Positions 1 through 8,818 of a stretch of 64,000 bases of DNA are shown here, piece after piece (the stretch's first letter is position 1; each line of letters opens with the position of its first letter). Both the position numbers and the translations under genes were made by a program. Location of the stretch: the NCBI GenBank assembly GCA_963800975.1, contig CAWDDB010000012.1, positions 310,001 through 374,000 of the forward strand, read 5' to 3'. The notes under the pieces were generated by a model. That model saw nothing but the letters and a program-made list of their open reading frames with translations. It was not told the DNA's origin and searched no databases. Source of the stretch: JALYGY01 sp963800975. GTDB lineage: Bacteria; Actinomycetota; Rubrobacteria; Rubrobacterales; Rubrobacteraceae.

Positions 1-688
1 CCTCATATTGCCCCTGCTGGTGCTCAAGTCGCGGGGCCCGGTGTTGTATGCGGTCCTGGCGCTCGTCGTGTTCTATCTGTTCTTCAAGGTACGCGTGCAG
101 GACAGGATTTTGCAGACCGGGCTGTTGCTCGTGATCGGCTTTGGCGCCTACCTCTATGGCTCCGAGGGTGTCTACGACCTGCTCCTCCCATACCTGACCC
201 GAGGCGACGCCGAGAGCACCATGTCCTTGACGGGTAGGGTACCGCTCTGGGAGATAGTGACCTCGGAGATCGCAAACCAACCCTGGGTAGGCGTGGGCTT
301 CGCGGCTTTCTGGAACCCGGACAATATTCCTTGGGTGGAACAGCTTACGGGGTGGCCAGTGGTATCTGCCCACAATGGGTACCTGGACATAATGCTCGGC
401 ACGGGGGCTATTGGGCTAGGCATCCTTCTAGCGTTCTGCCTTTACACGATGGTGTTCGTGTTGGGGCGGGCGCGGCGGGGAGATCCATTGGGATGGCTGG
501 TCTTCCTGATATTGGTCTTCTATCTGCTACAGAACCTGACCGTTAGCGTGTTTCCCGAGTTCCTCGACGTTCCACTCATAGTGATCCTGGCGATGCTCGG
601 GTTGATGGCCAGCAGCCCGAAAGCGAACCCCCAAGTCCCACGGACGGAGCCGGACGCGGCCATCGAACCCGTTGCTTCAGTGCGCTGA
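1..688 (+). CDS. O-antigen ligase / polymerase family membrane protein, C-terminal part (5' truncated by window edge)
   Basis: The reading frame is open from base 2, so the gene begins outside the window; about 228 residues are visible. They are strongly hydrophobic, with several membrane segments, and carry the two signatures of the Wzy_C/WaaL family: an LTGR-x3-W stretch and an HNGYLD motif in the large extracytoplasmic loop. Proteins of this family join or polymerise lipid-linked glycans on the outer face of the membrane. The position beside glycosyltransferases and a flippase fits a role in exopolysaccharide or wall-glycan assembly. Ligase and polymerase cannot be told apart from this fragment. 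The C-terminal tail after the last helix is short and polar. Confidence 0.8.
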   Translation, partial: LILPLLVLKSRGPVLYAVLALVVFYLFFKVRVQDRILQTGLLLVIGFGAYLYGSEGVYDLLLPYLTRGDAESTMSLTGRVPLWEIVTSEIANQPWVGVGFAAFWNPDNIPWVEQLTGWPVVSAHNGYLDIMLGTGAIGLGILLAFCLYTMVFVLGRARRGDPLGWLVFLILVFYLLQNLTVSVFPEFLDVPLIVILAMLGLMASSPKANPQVPRTEPDAAIEPVASVR

Positions 689-824
689 GGTTCCCGTCTG
701 GGTGCCCGGGGTTGGGCGACGCAGGCCTCGTCTGTTGTGAGATACTCGATACACGAGCCACGCGAACAGATCCAGCGGGATGTGCCAGGTGACGTGGGAC
801 CGTAATCGATAGCGGGAGGCTGTC

Positions 825-1610
825 ATGAACGCGAGCAACGCAGGATGGCCGAAAATCTCGGTGGTGACGCCGTCTTTCAACCAGGGTCGCTACATCGAAG
901 CGACGATCAAGAGTGTGCTAGACCAGGAGTACCCGAACCTGGAATACATAGTGATGGATGGCGGATCAAGCGACGACACCGTGGAGATAATCGAGAGGTA
1001 CTCGGAGCACATCTCGTACTGGGTTAGCGAGCCCGACGAGGGCCAGACCGATGCGCTCATAAAGGGCTTCGACCGGTCGACCGGCGAGATCATGTGCTGG
1101 CTGTGCTCAGACGACCTCTTCGAAGAGAAGACGTTGCAGGAGGTTGCGGAAACCTTCGTCGAACACCCCGACTGGCAGATGGTGTACGGCGACAGCTTCT
1201 GGATCGACGCCGATAGCCGGCCCATCGGGTTCAAGAAGGAGATCGGCTTTAGCCGCTTTATCTGGATGTACAACTACAACTACATTCCGCAGCCTTCCAC
1301 GTTCTGGCGCCGAGGCATCTACGAACAGGTGGGCGGACTCGATCCTCGGATGAAGCTGGCCATGGACGGTGATCTCTGGGCTCGCTTCGCCGAGCATACC
1401 GAGCCGCACCACGTCCCCCGGTCCTGGTCTCGCATGCGTTTTTACCCGGAGCAGAAGAACGTGCGCTTGCGCTCCACTAGCGACGAGGAAGACGCCCTGA
1501 TCCGAAGCCGCTACCTGCCCGACGAGCCATGGTGGCTCCGCCGCCTGAAGAGGTTCGCCGCCAAGGGTTTGCGAACTACTCTGAGGCTGGCTCGCCGCGC
1601 TTACACTTAG
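825..1610 (+). CDS. Family 2 glycosyltransferase
   Basis: The 261-residue protein opens with the GT-A core: SVVTPSFNQGRYI near residue 12, then VMDGGSSDDT near 45, and an acidic LCSDD stretch near 90 where the metal-binding acid residues of GT2 enzymes sit. It should transfer a sugar from a nucleotide donor to a growing glycan in the cytoplasm. ATG 825 follows a GGGAGG ribosome-binding site, and the length is normal for a non-processive GT2. The C-terminus is basic, which suits membrane association. The donor sugar cannot be read from the sequence. The gene lies alone between the ligase fragment and a promoter-bearing gap. Confidence 0.88.
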   Translation: MNASNAGWPKISVVTPSFNQGRYIEATIKSVLDQEYPNLEYIVMDGGSSDDTVEIIERYSEHISYWVSEPDEGQTDALIKGFDRSTGEIMCWLCSDDLFEEKTLQEVAETFVEHPDWQMVYGDSFWIDADSRPIGFKKEIGFSRFIWMYNYNYIPQPSTFWRRGIYEQVGGLDPRMKLAMDGDLWARFAEHTEPHHVPRSWSRMRFYPEQKNVRLRSTSDEEDALIRSRYLPDEPWWLRRLKRFAAKGLRTTLRLARRAYT

Positions 1611-1760
1611 GTGCCCGCGGGTCGATCGCCCCGCGCAGGGAGCGACCGGGTCGCCTCGACCAACCGACGACGCCGCACGAGGCCATCCCCTACGCGCTGA
1701 ATTGGCCCTGGCTTCGCGTCCTCGCCCTGCTGAGACTCGACGTGGACGGGGTAGAGTAGT

Positions 1761-1790
1761 TTGTCTGAGCCAGGATCCCTGGTCTAGAAT
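1761..1790 (+). promoter_or_regulatory. Putative promoter upstream of the 1909/2031 genes
   Basis: The 1611-1908 gap holds TTGTCT at 1761-1766 and TAGAAT at 1785-1790 with an 18-base spacer, a fair sigma-70-type pair. Nothing else recognisable was seen in the gap. Confidence 0.4.
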
Positions 1791-1908
1791 GTGGTGGTGC
1801 TCTCCGAAGGCATTTCGCTTCAGAAATGTGCCGTTAGGGGGACGTGGTTCCGCGATCACGATCCTAGGCTATGTCGGTCGTAGCAGCAAAGCATAGAGGT
1901 ACGAACGC

Positions 1909-2019
1909 ATGATCAAACGCAACGCTAGAGTCCTCACGGTCGTTACGCTCATGGCGGCTGTGGCAACGGCGGCTGGTGCGGCGACGGTTACAAAATCGAT
2001 GCTCGTGGGCGAAAGGTAA
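1909..2019 (+). CDS. Small putative exported peptide (36 aa)
   Basis: ATG 1909 follows an AGAGGT site and opens a 36-codon frame that begins with a basic end (MIKRNAR) and continues as a hydrophobic Ala/Val/Thr stretch, like a signal peptide. It stops 11 bases before the next gene. It may be a real micropeptide, a leader for the downstream secreted propeller, or the stranded signal peptide of a lost gene. No family is recognised. Confidence 0.35.
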   Translation: MIKRNARVLTVVTLMAAVATAAGAATVTKSMLVGER

Positions 2020-2030
2020 CGGTCTGAGGG

Positions 2031-3320
2031 ATGGTTCAGCGGCGCAGGCTTTGGGTGCCGATCATAGCGAGCCTTGGCTTGGTCATCTTGCTGGCGGGCG
2101 TCGCCTTCGGAGTACCGCGCTCGTACAAGCCGGACATCCGGTGCCCACAAGGGCCCACCGCTTCGAAAACCCAGAGCAAGCTGTGGTTCAACGATGGCAA
2201 CTGGTGGGGAGTGCTCTTCGACGGTTCCTCCGAGGACTACCGTATTTTTCGCTACGACCGGGCAAACGACGCCTGGAGCGACGCCGGCACGCTCGTAGAC
2301 GAGCGCAACGCCTCCAGGGCCGACGTCCTCTGGGACGACGGCCATCTTTACGTGGTCAGCGCCGGGACGGAGGCCGGCCTGGAAGAACACGGCGCCCGTT
2401 TCCTGCGCTACAGCTACGAGCCCTCCACCCAGAAGTACACCCTTGACAAGGGGTTTCCGGTGGAGATCGCCGAAGGGGGCAGTGAGGCCATCTCGGTCGC
2501 CAGGGATACCACGGGCCAGCTCTGGGCCACCTACACCCAGACCGAGACCGAGGAGACGCGGCGGGTCTACGTGACCCACACCGTGGGCGGGGACGACGCG
2601 CGTTGGGTCGAGCCGTTCGTCCCGCCGCTCCGGGGCACGACCGTGAGCCCCGACGACGTCTCGGGGATCGTCGCCTTCGGCTCCCAGATCGGTCTGGCGT
2701 GGGGCAACCAGTACGACGCGGGCGGCAAGTCGGGCTACTACTTCGCCACCCACGACGATGGGGAGCCCGACGACGAGTGGCGGCCCGACGGCATCGTCAA
2801 GGGGGCGGGCTGGTCCAACGACCACCTCAACCTCAAGGCCGACTCGGAGGGGCGCGTGTACGTGGCGCTGAAGACCAGGCGCGACCGCGTGAACCGGGAG
2901 CTGGGCGCGCCGTACAGCATGCTGTGGGTGCGCGACCAGGGAGGCGACTGGACCAGCCACGTCTTCGGCACGGTGGAGGACGCCCACACCCGCTCGGTGG
3001 TGCTCATAGACGAGGAGCAGCGCCAGCTGTACATGTTCGCCTCGGCCCCCACCTGCTCAGGCGGCGAGGTCTACTACAAGGAAACCTCCCTGGACGATGT
3101 CTCCTTCGAGGAAGGACGCGGGGTCCTGTTCATGCAGAGTGCCGACGGGACGCCCATCGGAGATGCCGCCTCGACCAAGCAGAACATCGACGAGACCACG
3201 GGCGGCCTGGTCGTGGCCTCCAACAAGGCCCGCGACTACTACTACAATGTGATCGATCCCCGCGAGCAGGAGAAGGTGTTCCCCGACGGGGCCCGTGTGC
3301 CGACGGAAGAGGGAGGATGA
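2031..3320 (+). CDS. Secreted BNR/sialidase-type beta-propeller protein
   Basis: The 429-residue protein starts with a basic end and one hydrophobic segment (about residues 8-28), a signal peptide or anchor. The rest is built of repeated beta-sheet blades with aromatic and Asp-rich motifs (LWFNDGNWWG, DVLWDDGHLYV and similar), as in BNR-repeat proteins of extracellular carbohydrate-related function. No complete set of sialidase catalytic residues was identified, so an enzymatic role is not claimed. ATG 2031 is the first start after an in-frame TGA at 2025, but the GGG before it lies too close to be a good ribosome site; GTG 2055 is an alternative. It overlaps lgt by four bases (ATGA), so the two are probably co-translated. 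Confidence 0.7.
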   Translation: MVQRRRLWVPIIASLGLVILLAGVAFGVPRSYKPDIRCPQGPTASKTQSKLWFNDGNWWGVLFDGSSEDYRIFRYDRANDAWSDAGTLVDERNASRADVLWDDGHLYVVSAGTEAGLEEHGARFLRYSYEPSTQKYTLDKGFPVEIAEGGSEAISVARDTTGQLWATYTQTETEETRRVYVTHTVGGDDARWVEPFVPPLRGTTVSPDDVSGIVAFGSQIGLAWGNQYDAGGKSGYYFATHDDGEPDDEWRPDGIVKGAGWSNDHLNLKADSEGRVYVALKTRRDRVNRELGAPYSMLWVRDQGGDWTSHVFGTVEDAHTRSVVLIDEEQRQLYMFASAPTCSGGEVYYKETSLDDVSFEEGRGVLFMQSADGTPIGDAASTKQNIDETTGGLVVASNKARDYYYNVIDPREQEKVFPDGARVPTEEGG

Positions 3321-4156
3321 TCCCGTTGTCCTGGGCACTACTTTCGTTGCCGAGTCCATCCTCGCCGGTCGTCTTCGAGGCCGGGCCGCTGGCGCTCTCT
3401 TACCACGGGCTGTTTATCGTGCTGGGCATCATCGTCGGCACCTGGCTAACCGGGCGCGAGCTATCCCGCAAGGGCCTGGACCCGGCCCTCGCGCTCGGCT
3501 TGCTGTTCTTCGTCGTCCCCCTCGGCTTCGTCGGGGCGCGCGCCTACCACGTCCTCACCGAGCCCGACCGGTACTTCGACGGACCGCTGGCGGCGTTCTT
3601 CAGGGTCTGGCTCGGGGGATTCGGGATCTACGGCGCGGTGGCTGGAGGCTTCTTGGGCCTCGTCCTCTTCGGCCTCTACCGCGGCGTCAGCCCGCTTGTG
3701 CTCGCCGACGCCGCCGCGCCTGGGCTGATCCTGGCCCAGGCCATTGGCCGCTGGGGCAACTACTTCAACCAGGAGCTCTTCGGAAGGCCCTCAGACCTGC
3801 CGTGGGCTATCTATATCGCACCACAAAACAGGCTCGTGGAATTCGCCGACGTCACGTCCTTCCACCCGACCTTCCTCTACGAGTCGATCTGGAACCTGCT
3901 GGTGTGCGTGGTGCTCCTTTGGATAGCCCGCCGCTTCGCGGGCTGGCTCAGGGACGGGGACGTTTTTCTGCTCTACTTGAGCCTCTACTCGGTGGGACGC
4001 TTCTTCGTCGAGACGCTGCGCGTGGACGAGTCGTTCCTGATCGGGGATTCCTTACGGGGCAATCTCATCGTCAGCGGCGTCCTTGCCGTAGGCTGCGCCA
4101 TGATCCTGCTCCTAAGGCACGCCCGCAAGAGCCGAACCGACACGAAATCTGGTTGA
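3317..4156 (+). CDS. lgt: Prolipoprotein diacylglyceryl transferase
   Basis: Lgt transfers diacylglycerol from phosphatidylglycerol to the lipobox cysteine of prolipoproteins, the first step of lipoprotein maturation, in the cytoplasmic membrane. The 279-residue frame has about seven membrane segments and the family signature GRWGNYFNQE at residues 144-153, followed by the conserved FHPTFLYE stretch. ATG 3317 has a GAGGGAGG site and overlaps the stop of the propeller gene. Length is normal for Lgt. A housekeeping gene inside a polysaccharide locus is notable; the nearby metallophosphoesterase is a possible lipoprotein substrate. Confidence 0.95.
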   Translation: MIPLSWALLSLPSPSSPVVFEAGPLALSYHGLFIVLGIIVGTWLTGRELSRKGLDPALALGLLFFVVPLGFVGARAYHVLTEPDRYFDGPLAAFFRVWLGGFGIYGAVAGGFLGLVLFGLYRGVSPLVLADAAAPGLILAQAIGRWGNYFNQELFGRPSDLPWAIYIAPQNRLVEFADVTSFHPTFLYESIWNLLVCVVLLWIARRFAGWLRDGDVFLLYLSLYSVGRFFVETLRVDESFLIGDSLRGNLIVSGVLAVGCAMILLLRHARKSRTDTKSG

Positions 4157-4441
4157 TCCGACCGCACCGCCAACACCATCGGGTTCTCGAACCCGAAACG
4201 CCGTAGCCTACCCGCACTTTCGCGCCATCCCGCCCGCGGGCTTTCTCCCTTCATCAACCACAGGGGGCGAAGGTCAAACGCCTCTCGGGGGCTCGCGGTA
4301 ACGAGCAACTGCCAGGCAATGGGAAAGATATGCCACTTGGCGGATGTGTTGGACGTAGCGAGACGCTTATCATTTCTTCATGAGTACGACGAGGTTGGCT
4401 TGCCTTCCTGGCCTAGCCTCACCAGATGAGGAGAGCGGTAC

Positions 4442-5776
4442 ATGAGAAGTATGAGGAGAAGTCTCTCGGTGCTGTGCACGGGGCTAATAATGGCCGCGGC
4501 GGTTGTGGCGTCGGCTATCCTCGTGGCCTCGCCCGCACACGCCGCGGTCGGCCTGCGTGAGCGGGCCGCCCCCAATGCGTGGATGACCAACGGCATAGTC
4601 TACGCCTCCGCCCTCTCCGAGGACGGAGAGACCCTCTACGTCGGCGGCAAGTTCTCCTCCGTGCGGGAGAATCCCACCGGCTCCGGAGGCGAGACCCTCG
4701 CCGTCACCAACGTGGCGGCCATGGACGTCGATACGGGGCTTCCCGTAGGGACGTGGAAGCCAGCCGTGACCAGCGACGACGGCACCCACCCGGCGGTGCG
4801 CGCCCTGGCCGCCAAGGACGGCAAGGTATACATCGGCGGGAACTTTACGACCGTTGACGACCAGCCGAGGCGCAACCTCGCCGCCGTCTCCGACGCCGCC
4901 TCCGCCACGCCCGGGGCGCTTGACGCTTACTTCGGCCCGAATATCGGCAACAACACCTCCACCGTCTACACCCTGCTGCCCAACGGCGACGCCACCACGC
5001 CCGCAACCAAGCTTTACGTGGGCGGGCAGTTCGGCTCCGTCAACGGCGTGAGCCGCGGCAACCTGGCCGCCCTCTCCCTGCCCTCCGGAGCCCTCGACGC
5101 CAGCTGGAGGGGGCGCACCAACGCGGTGGTGCGCGAGCTGGAGTTCGGGCCCAACAACGACGGCACCATCTTCGCCGTGGGGCGCTTCAATGCGGTTAGC
5201 TCGGGCACCAGCGGCAACTTCGCGCGTCAGAGCGTTGCCCGTTTCGACGCGGCGACGAGCGCCGTGCACCCTTGGGCGATACCCCCCGGAGAGATCACGA
5301 TCGATCCCAGCCGCGACAACCAAATGACCTGCTGGACCATGACCGTAACGCCGACGCGCCTGTTCGTCGGGTGCGGGCTGCAGTCGAACTTCGTCTCCGC
5401 GCACCGGCTCAATAACGGGGACGCTGGCAGCCAGCTGTGGCGAAGTCGCTTCAGCGGCAACCCGCAGACGTCGGAGATGAACGCTGACGGCTCGCGGCTG
5501 ATCGTGGGCGGGCACTTCGGCCTCAACCCTGTCAACCAACGGGTTTGCGGCAACAGGCAGCTCAAGGGCCTCGTCTCCCTCAAACCGACCACCGGCGAGA
5601 TAGACTGCACCTGGATCCCTACGCTCGACCAGGAGACGCGGCCCGCATACGACGGGGCGTGGACGATGCAGACGATCGGCAAGTACGTGTGGGTCGGGGG
5701 CAAGTTCGTTGCGGTCTCCGGTGAGCCACGGACCAACCTCGCCCGCTTCTCCACCATCGTGCAGCGTCGTCGCTAA
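4442..5776 (+). CDS. Secreted beta-propeller protein with VGGxF (DUF5122-like) repeats
   Basis: The 444-residue protein has a clear signal peptide ending near PAHA-AVGL (residues 30-36). It then repeats a blade motif of the form LYVGGKF / VYIGGNF / LYVGGQF / FAVGRF / LIVGGHF / VWVGGKF at roughly 45-60 residue intervals, each followed by an N-L-A-x-[FL] strand. This is the DUF5122/delta-60 type of propeller seen in exported actinobacterial proteins. Its ligand is unknown. ATG 4442 follows GAGGAG at good spacing. It lies in the same orientation as lgt after a 285-base gap and is probably transcribed separately. Confidence 0.75.
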   Translation: MRSMRRSLSVLCTGLIMAAAVVASAILVASPAHAAVGLRERAAPNAWMTNGIVYASALSEDGETLYVGGKFSSVRENPTGSGGETLAVTNVAAMDVDTGLPVGTWKPAVTSDDGTHPAVRALAAKDGKVYIGGNFTTVDDQPRRNLAAVSDAASATPGALDAYFGPNIGNNTSTVYTLLPNGDATTPATKLYVGGQFGSVNGVSRGNLAALSLPSGALDASWRGRTNAVVRELEFGPNNDGTIFAVGRFNAVSSGTSGNFARQSVARFDAATSAVHPWAIPPGEITIDPSRDNQMTCWTMTVTPTRLFVGCGLQSNFVSAHRLNNGDAGSQLWRSRFSGNPQTSEMNADGSRLIVGGHFGLNPVNQRVCGNRQLKGLVSLKPTTGEIDCTWIPTLDQETRPAYDGAWTMQTIGKYVWVGGKFVAVSGEPRTNLARFSTIVQRRR

Positions 5777-6048
5777 CCGACCGAACTCGCCTTCGTCGAG
5801 TCTGCTTTGCGGTCCGATCTCGGAGGACGAGCAGGCATGTTGGCGGTTCGCCGTGGGGGTGGGGCGGGTCTTCCCGGAGACTCGACTAGAGGAGCGGACG
5901 GGAACGCCTCCCTAGAAGATTCAGCTGTACCAGGTCGTCTAGCCTGAGAAGCTTAGACGCCGAGCGACAACGAGTCTACAGGATGCTCGGGCGAGGTCGC
6001 GGTCGCACCGGACTAGTTGCCGGAGTCAAGCGCGGGTGTTAGAAGTGT

Positions 6049-7122
6049 TTGCAGGATGGAAACCCCGCTACCAAGCCACCGCGCAAGAGACCGCTCGTGC
6101 GGATCCCAGGTACCAAAGTCGACAAGCGCATAAAAACGCCAAGACCCCCGGCGACGGCCCGCTTAGCCCTCAGGAAGAGCGTTTCGCTCGTCGTGTTCGT
6201 CCTCGCCTTGGTGACCACGGTCGGCTGCGGGTCGGATAACGCGGCCCCAGAGACCAACGCCCCAGGGATGGACGCCACCGGCTCAACGCTCGTCGGCGCG
6301 GGAGACATCGCCGAGTGTAGCAGCAGAGCCGATGCAGCAACGGCCGAAGTGGTCGACGGTATCCAGGGCACGGTGGTTGCCTTGGGCGACGAGGCTTACC
6401 CTCGAGGCACGGCCGAGGAGTTCGCCGACTGTTACGGTCCCACCTGGGGTCGTTTCAAGGAGCGCACCAAGCCGGTGCCCGGCAACCACGAGTACCTCAC
6501 ACCGGGGGCATCGGGCTACTACGGCTACTTCGGAGACGCCGCGGGCGACCCAGCCGAGGGTTACTACTCCTACGACCAGGGCGACTGGCACGTTGTCGCC
6601 CTGAACAGCAACTGCGAACAGATCGGGGGCTGCGGCGTATCGTCGCCCCAGCTCCGATGGCTAAAGGAGGACCTCGCCGCTGACGACGCGAGATGCACCC
6701 TAGCCTACTTCCACCACCCGCGCTTCACCTCCGGGAAGTACCGCCCCGGCTTCCCGGAGGTAGGGCCGCTCTGGGAGGCGCTCTATGAAGCGAACGCGGA
6801 TGTAGTCCTCTCCGCTCACGACCACAATTACCAGCGCTTCGTGCCCCAGGACCCGGCAGGGCGAGCGGACCCTGGACGGGGCGTCCGTCAGTTTGTCGTG
6901 GGCACCGGCGGCGCGGAGTTGCTCTACGAGATCGAGGCTCCCGTGAAGAACGTTGCGGCCTACACCGACGACACCTACGGGGTGTTAATGCTCGGCCTGC
7001 ATCCGGAGGGCTACGAGTGGCGGTTCGTCGGCGTGAAGTGGTGGCTAGTCGACGTGAGGTGGTGGTTTGCCGGAGCGATGGGTAGCGACTTTAGTGACTC
7101 TGGTAGCGCTCGGTGCCACTAA
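6049..7122 (+). CDS. Exported calcineurin-like metallophosphoesterase (purple acid phosphatase type)
   Basis: The metallophosphoesterase motifs are all present in order: GDIAEC (D86), GDEAYPRG (113-120), GNHEY (145-149), HHPRF (222-226) and HDHNYQRF (257-264), which coordinate a dinuclear metal centre. A hydrophobic segment at 44-59 ends in VGC, so C60 could be lipidated, although the residue at -3 is Thr and not the usual Leu/Val. The start is doubtful: TTG 6049 is the longest option and GTG 6097 is possible. The C-terminus has a short near-repeat (VKWWLVDV / VRWWFAGA) before a DSGSARCH ending, which looks like a small tandem duplication. It should hydrolyse phosphomonoesters outside the cell. 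Confidence 0.8.
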   Translation: MQDGNPATKPPRKRPLVRIPGTKVDKRIKTPRPPATARLALRKSVSLVVFVLALVTTVGCGSDNAAPETNAPGMDATGSTLVGAGDIAECSSRADAATAEVVDGIQGTVVALGDEAYPRGTAEEFADCYGPTWGRFKERTKPVPGNHEYLTPGASGYYGYFGDAAGDPAEGYYSYDQGDWHVVALNSNCEQIGGCGVSSPQLRWLKEDLAADDARCTLAYFHHPRFTSGKYRPGFPEVGPLWEALYEANADVVLSAHDHNYQRFVPQDPAGRADPGRGVRQFVVGTGGAELLYEIEAPVKNVAAYTDDTYGVLMLGLHPEGYEWRFVGVKWWLVDVRWWFAGAMGSDFSDSGSARCH

Positions 7123-7465
7123 CGGGCTCCAAAGCATCGAACAGGTTATCCTGTTGACGGGAACCATGCCGAAATATGTCATCCGGCACAGGCAAAGAAC
7201 GGCGTCGGGCGGCATAGTTAGGGTAGAAGTACTTGGCGCCATCCGTAGCAACGAAAAAGGTTAGCCGCGCCCGCGTTATGATCAAATAGACCGGAAGGAA
7301 GTTGGATCCAAACATGGTAGGGCAGAGAAGAGCCGCGGCCCAACCGGGGGTTCTCCGCGGACGCCCGGTGTTGCGGCGTACGCGCAAGGATCGGTTTTCG
7401 GGTTTACCCTCGCCAGGTTTCGAGGGAGTGGGGCTGTCGGCCAGGACTGCGAGTTGGTTGAGCTT
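7123..7465 (+). other. Intergenic region, no gene seen
   Basis: The 343 bases before the sulfotransferase contain a TATGAT -10-like box at 7277-7282 without a convincing -35. I see no open frame with a ribosome site. Confidence 0.4.
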
Positions 7466-8404
7466 ATGACGATGCCGAACTTCTTCGTAGTGGGGGCCCA
7501 GAAGGCGGGAACGACCTCGCTGTACCATTACCTTGAGCAGCACCCCGAGGTCTACATGAGCCCCGCGAAGGAACCCTTGTTCTTCAACTATGAGATCGAT
7601 CCATCCGGTAAGGCCGTGCGAGAGAAGTTTGGTAGGGCTGGCCTTGCGCGCAACCCCAGGTTCGCCGACATCGAGGCGTACCGGTCGCTCTTCGATGGAG
7701 TTAGGGGCGAGATGGCGATAGGCGAGGCCTCAACGCTCTACATCTACGCTCCGGGCACCGCCGAACGCATAAAGCGCTACGCACCGGAGGCCAAGATCGT
7801 CGCGATCCTCCGCAATCCCGCCGAAAGGGCCTACTCCGCCTTTCTGTATGCCGTGCGGATCGGTGTAGAACCGCTCACCGACTTCGCGCAAGCTCTTCGG
7901 GAGGAGGAGGAGCGCATCCAGAACAATTGGCACTACGTCTACCGCTACCGCGACAGGGGCTTCTACTACAGGCAGCTCAAGGCCTATCATGAGGTGTTCG
8001 GACCCGAGAAGGTTGGGGTTTGGCTTTACGAGGACCTCAAGAAGGATCCTCAGAGCGTCTCGAGTAGCATCTTCCGTTTTCTGGGAGTCGACGACTCCTT
8101 CGTCCCTGACACCTCCTCAAGGTATAACCCCGCCAGCGTTCCCAAGAACGGCGTGTCGCGTACCGTGATAAGAGGCATGAACGCGGCCTTCCCCGTGCTC
8201 AAGCAGGTTTTCCCGTCCTCGTCGGTCCGCATACGCGACAACTGGGATTACAAAATGCGGCAGCTTGTAAACAGCCGGATCCTCACCGAAGTTGCACCAC
8301 CCTTGAACCCGGATCTGCGTGAGGAGTTGATCGAAGGCTACATCGAGGACATCGCGAAGCTCCACGGTCTTCTCGGGCGAGACCTATCGGTATGGCTGAG
8401 ATGA
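7466..8404 (+). CDS. Sulfotransferase (PAPS-dependent, heparan/NodH-like)
   Basis: The 312-residue protein has the 5'-phosphosulfate loop QKAGTTSLY at 12-20 and the 3'-phosphate-binding motif LRNPAERAYS at 115-124, both characteristic of PAPS-dependent sulfotransferases. A third conserved block, SSRYNPASVPKNG, lies in the C-terminal half as in bacterial heparan-sulfotransferase-like enzymes. It should move sulfate from PAPS to a hydroxyl or amino group of a glycan or lipid. ATG 7466 was chosen over TTG 7454 because homologues usually begin just before the PNFF strand; ATG 7472 is also possible. Two more sulfotransferases in the locus argue for a sulfated polymer. Confidence 0.87.
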   Translation: MTMPNFFVVGAQKAGTTSLYHYLEQHPEVYMSPAKEPLFFNYEIDPSGKAVREKFGRAGLARNPRFADIEAYRSLFDGVRGEMAIGEASTLYIYAPGTAERIKRYAPEAKIVAILRNPAERAYSAFLYAVRIGVEPLTDFAQALREEEERIQNNWHYVYRYRDRGFYYRQLKAYHEVFGPEKVGVWLYEDLKKDPQSVSSSIFRFLGVDDSFVPDTSSRYNPASVPKNGVSRTVIRGMNAAFPVLKQVFPSSSVRIRDNWDYKMRQLVNSRILTEVAPPLNPDLREELIEGYIEDIAKLHGLLGRDLSVWLR

Positions 8405-8818
8405 GAGCCACCCCCGAGCTTGTGGCAGCGGGCGTGAGGTGAAGCACAGGCGTGGGTAGCCAATGGTCCGTACGCTAACTTGATCAGGGTTACGCGCGGT
8501 GCAGCAATGCTCCCACCGCGGTGCCTACAAGAACGTGGCTCAGGCCTCGCTCACCTCTGCCTCCGAGACCCTCCCGCTCTCGCCGGCCGTTGCCCTTAGG
8601 TACACGGGACCGAAACCTCCTCACACATGTCGAAGCCGCCGGCGCGGTCCTCGGCCACTTTTGCCCTTGCTACACTGCAAGAGTGTTGTAGGGACGTCGG
8701 GAGATCGTGCCACCGCGAATCGGTCACTATCGACAAGTCGAACAAGCACGGCGGCGATCGGGAGGCGGTAGTACAACTACGATGCTGTACGCGCAGCTCA
8801 TCCAATGACAGGAATACG
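8405..8818 (+). other. Intergenic region with a small inverted repeat
   Basis: The gap before the GT4 gene shows no supported gene; an in-frame extension of the GT4 frame to 8627 lacks coding character. A short inverted repeat, ACACT/AGTGT, lies at 8672-8686. Confidence 0.4.

Noticed and set aside
1869..2987. Long antisense open frame (372 codons) opposite the propeller gene
   Set aside because: It is a shadow of a GC-rich gene, Val/Gly/Arg/His-rich, with no ribosome site.
8627..8818. N-terminal extension of the GT4 gene
   Set aside because: The 64 extra codons show no family similarity and precede a well-placed AGGA site and ATG.
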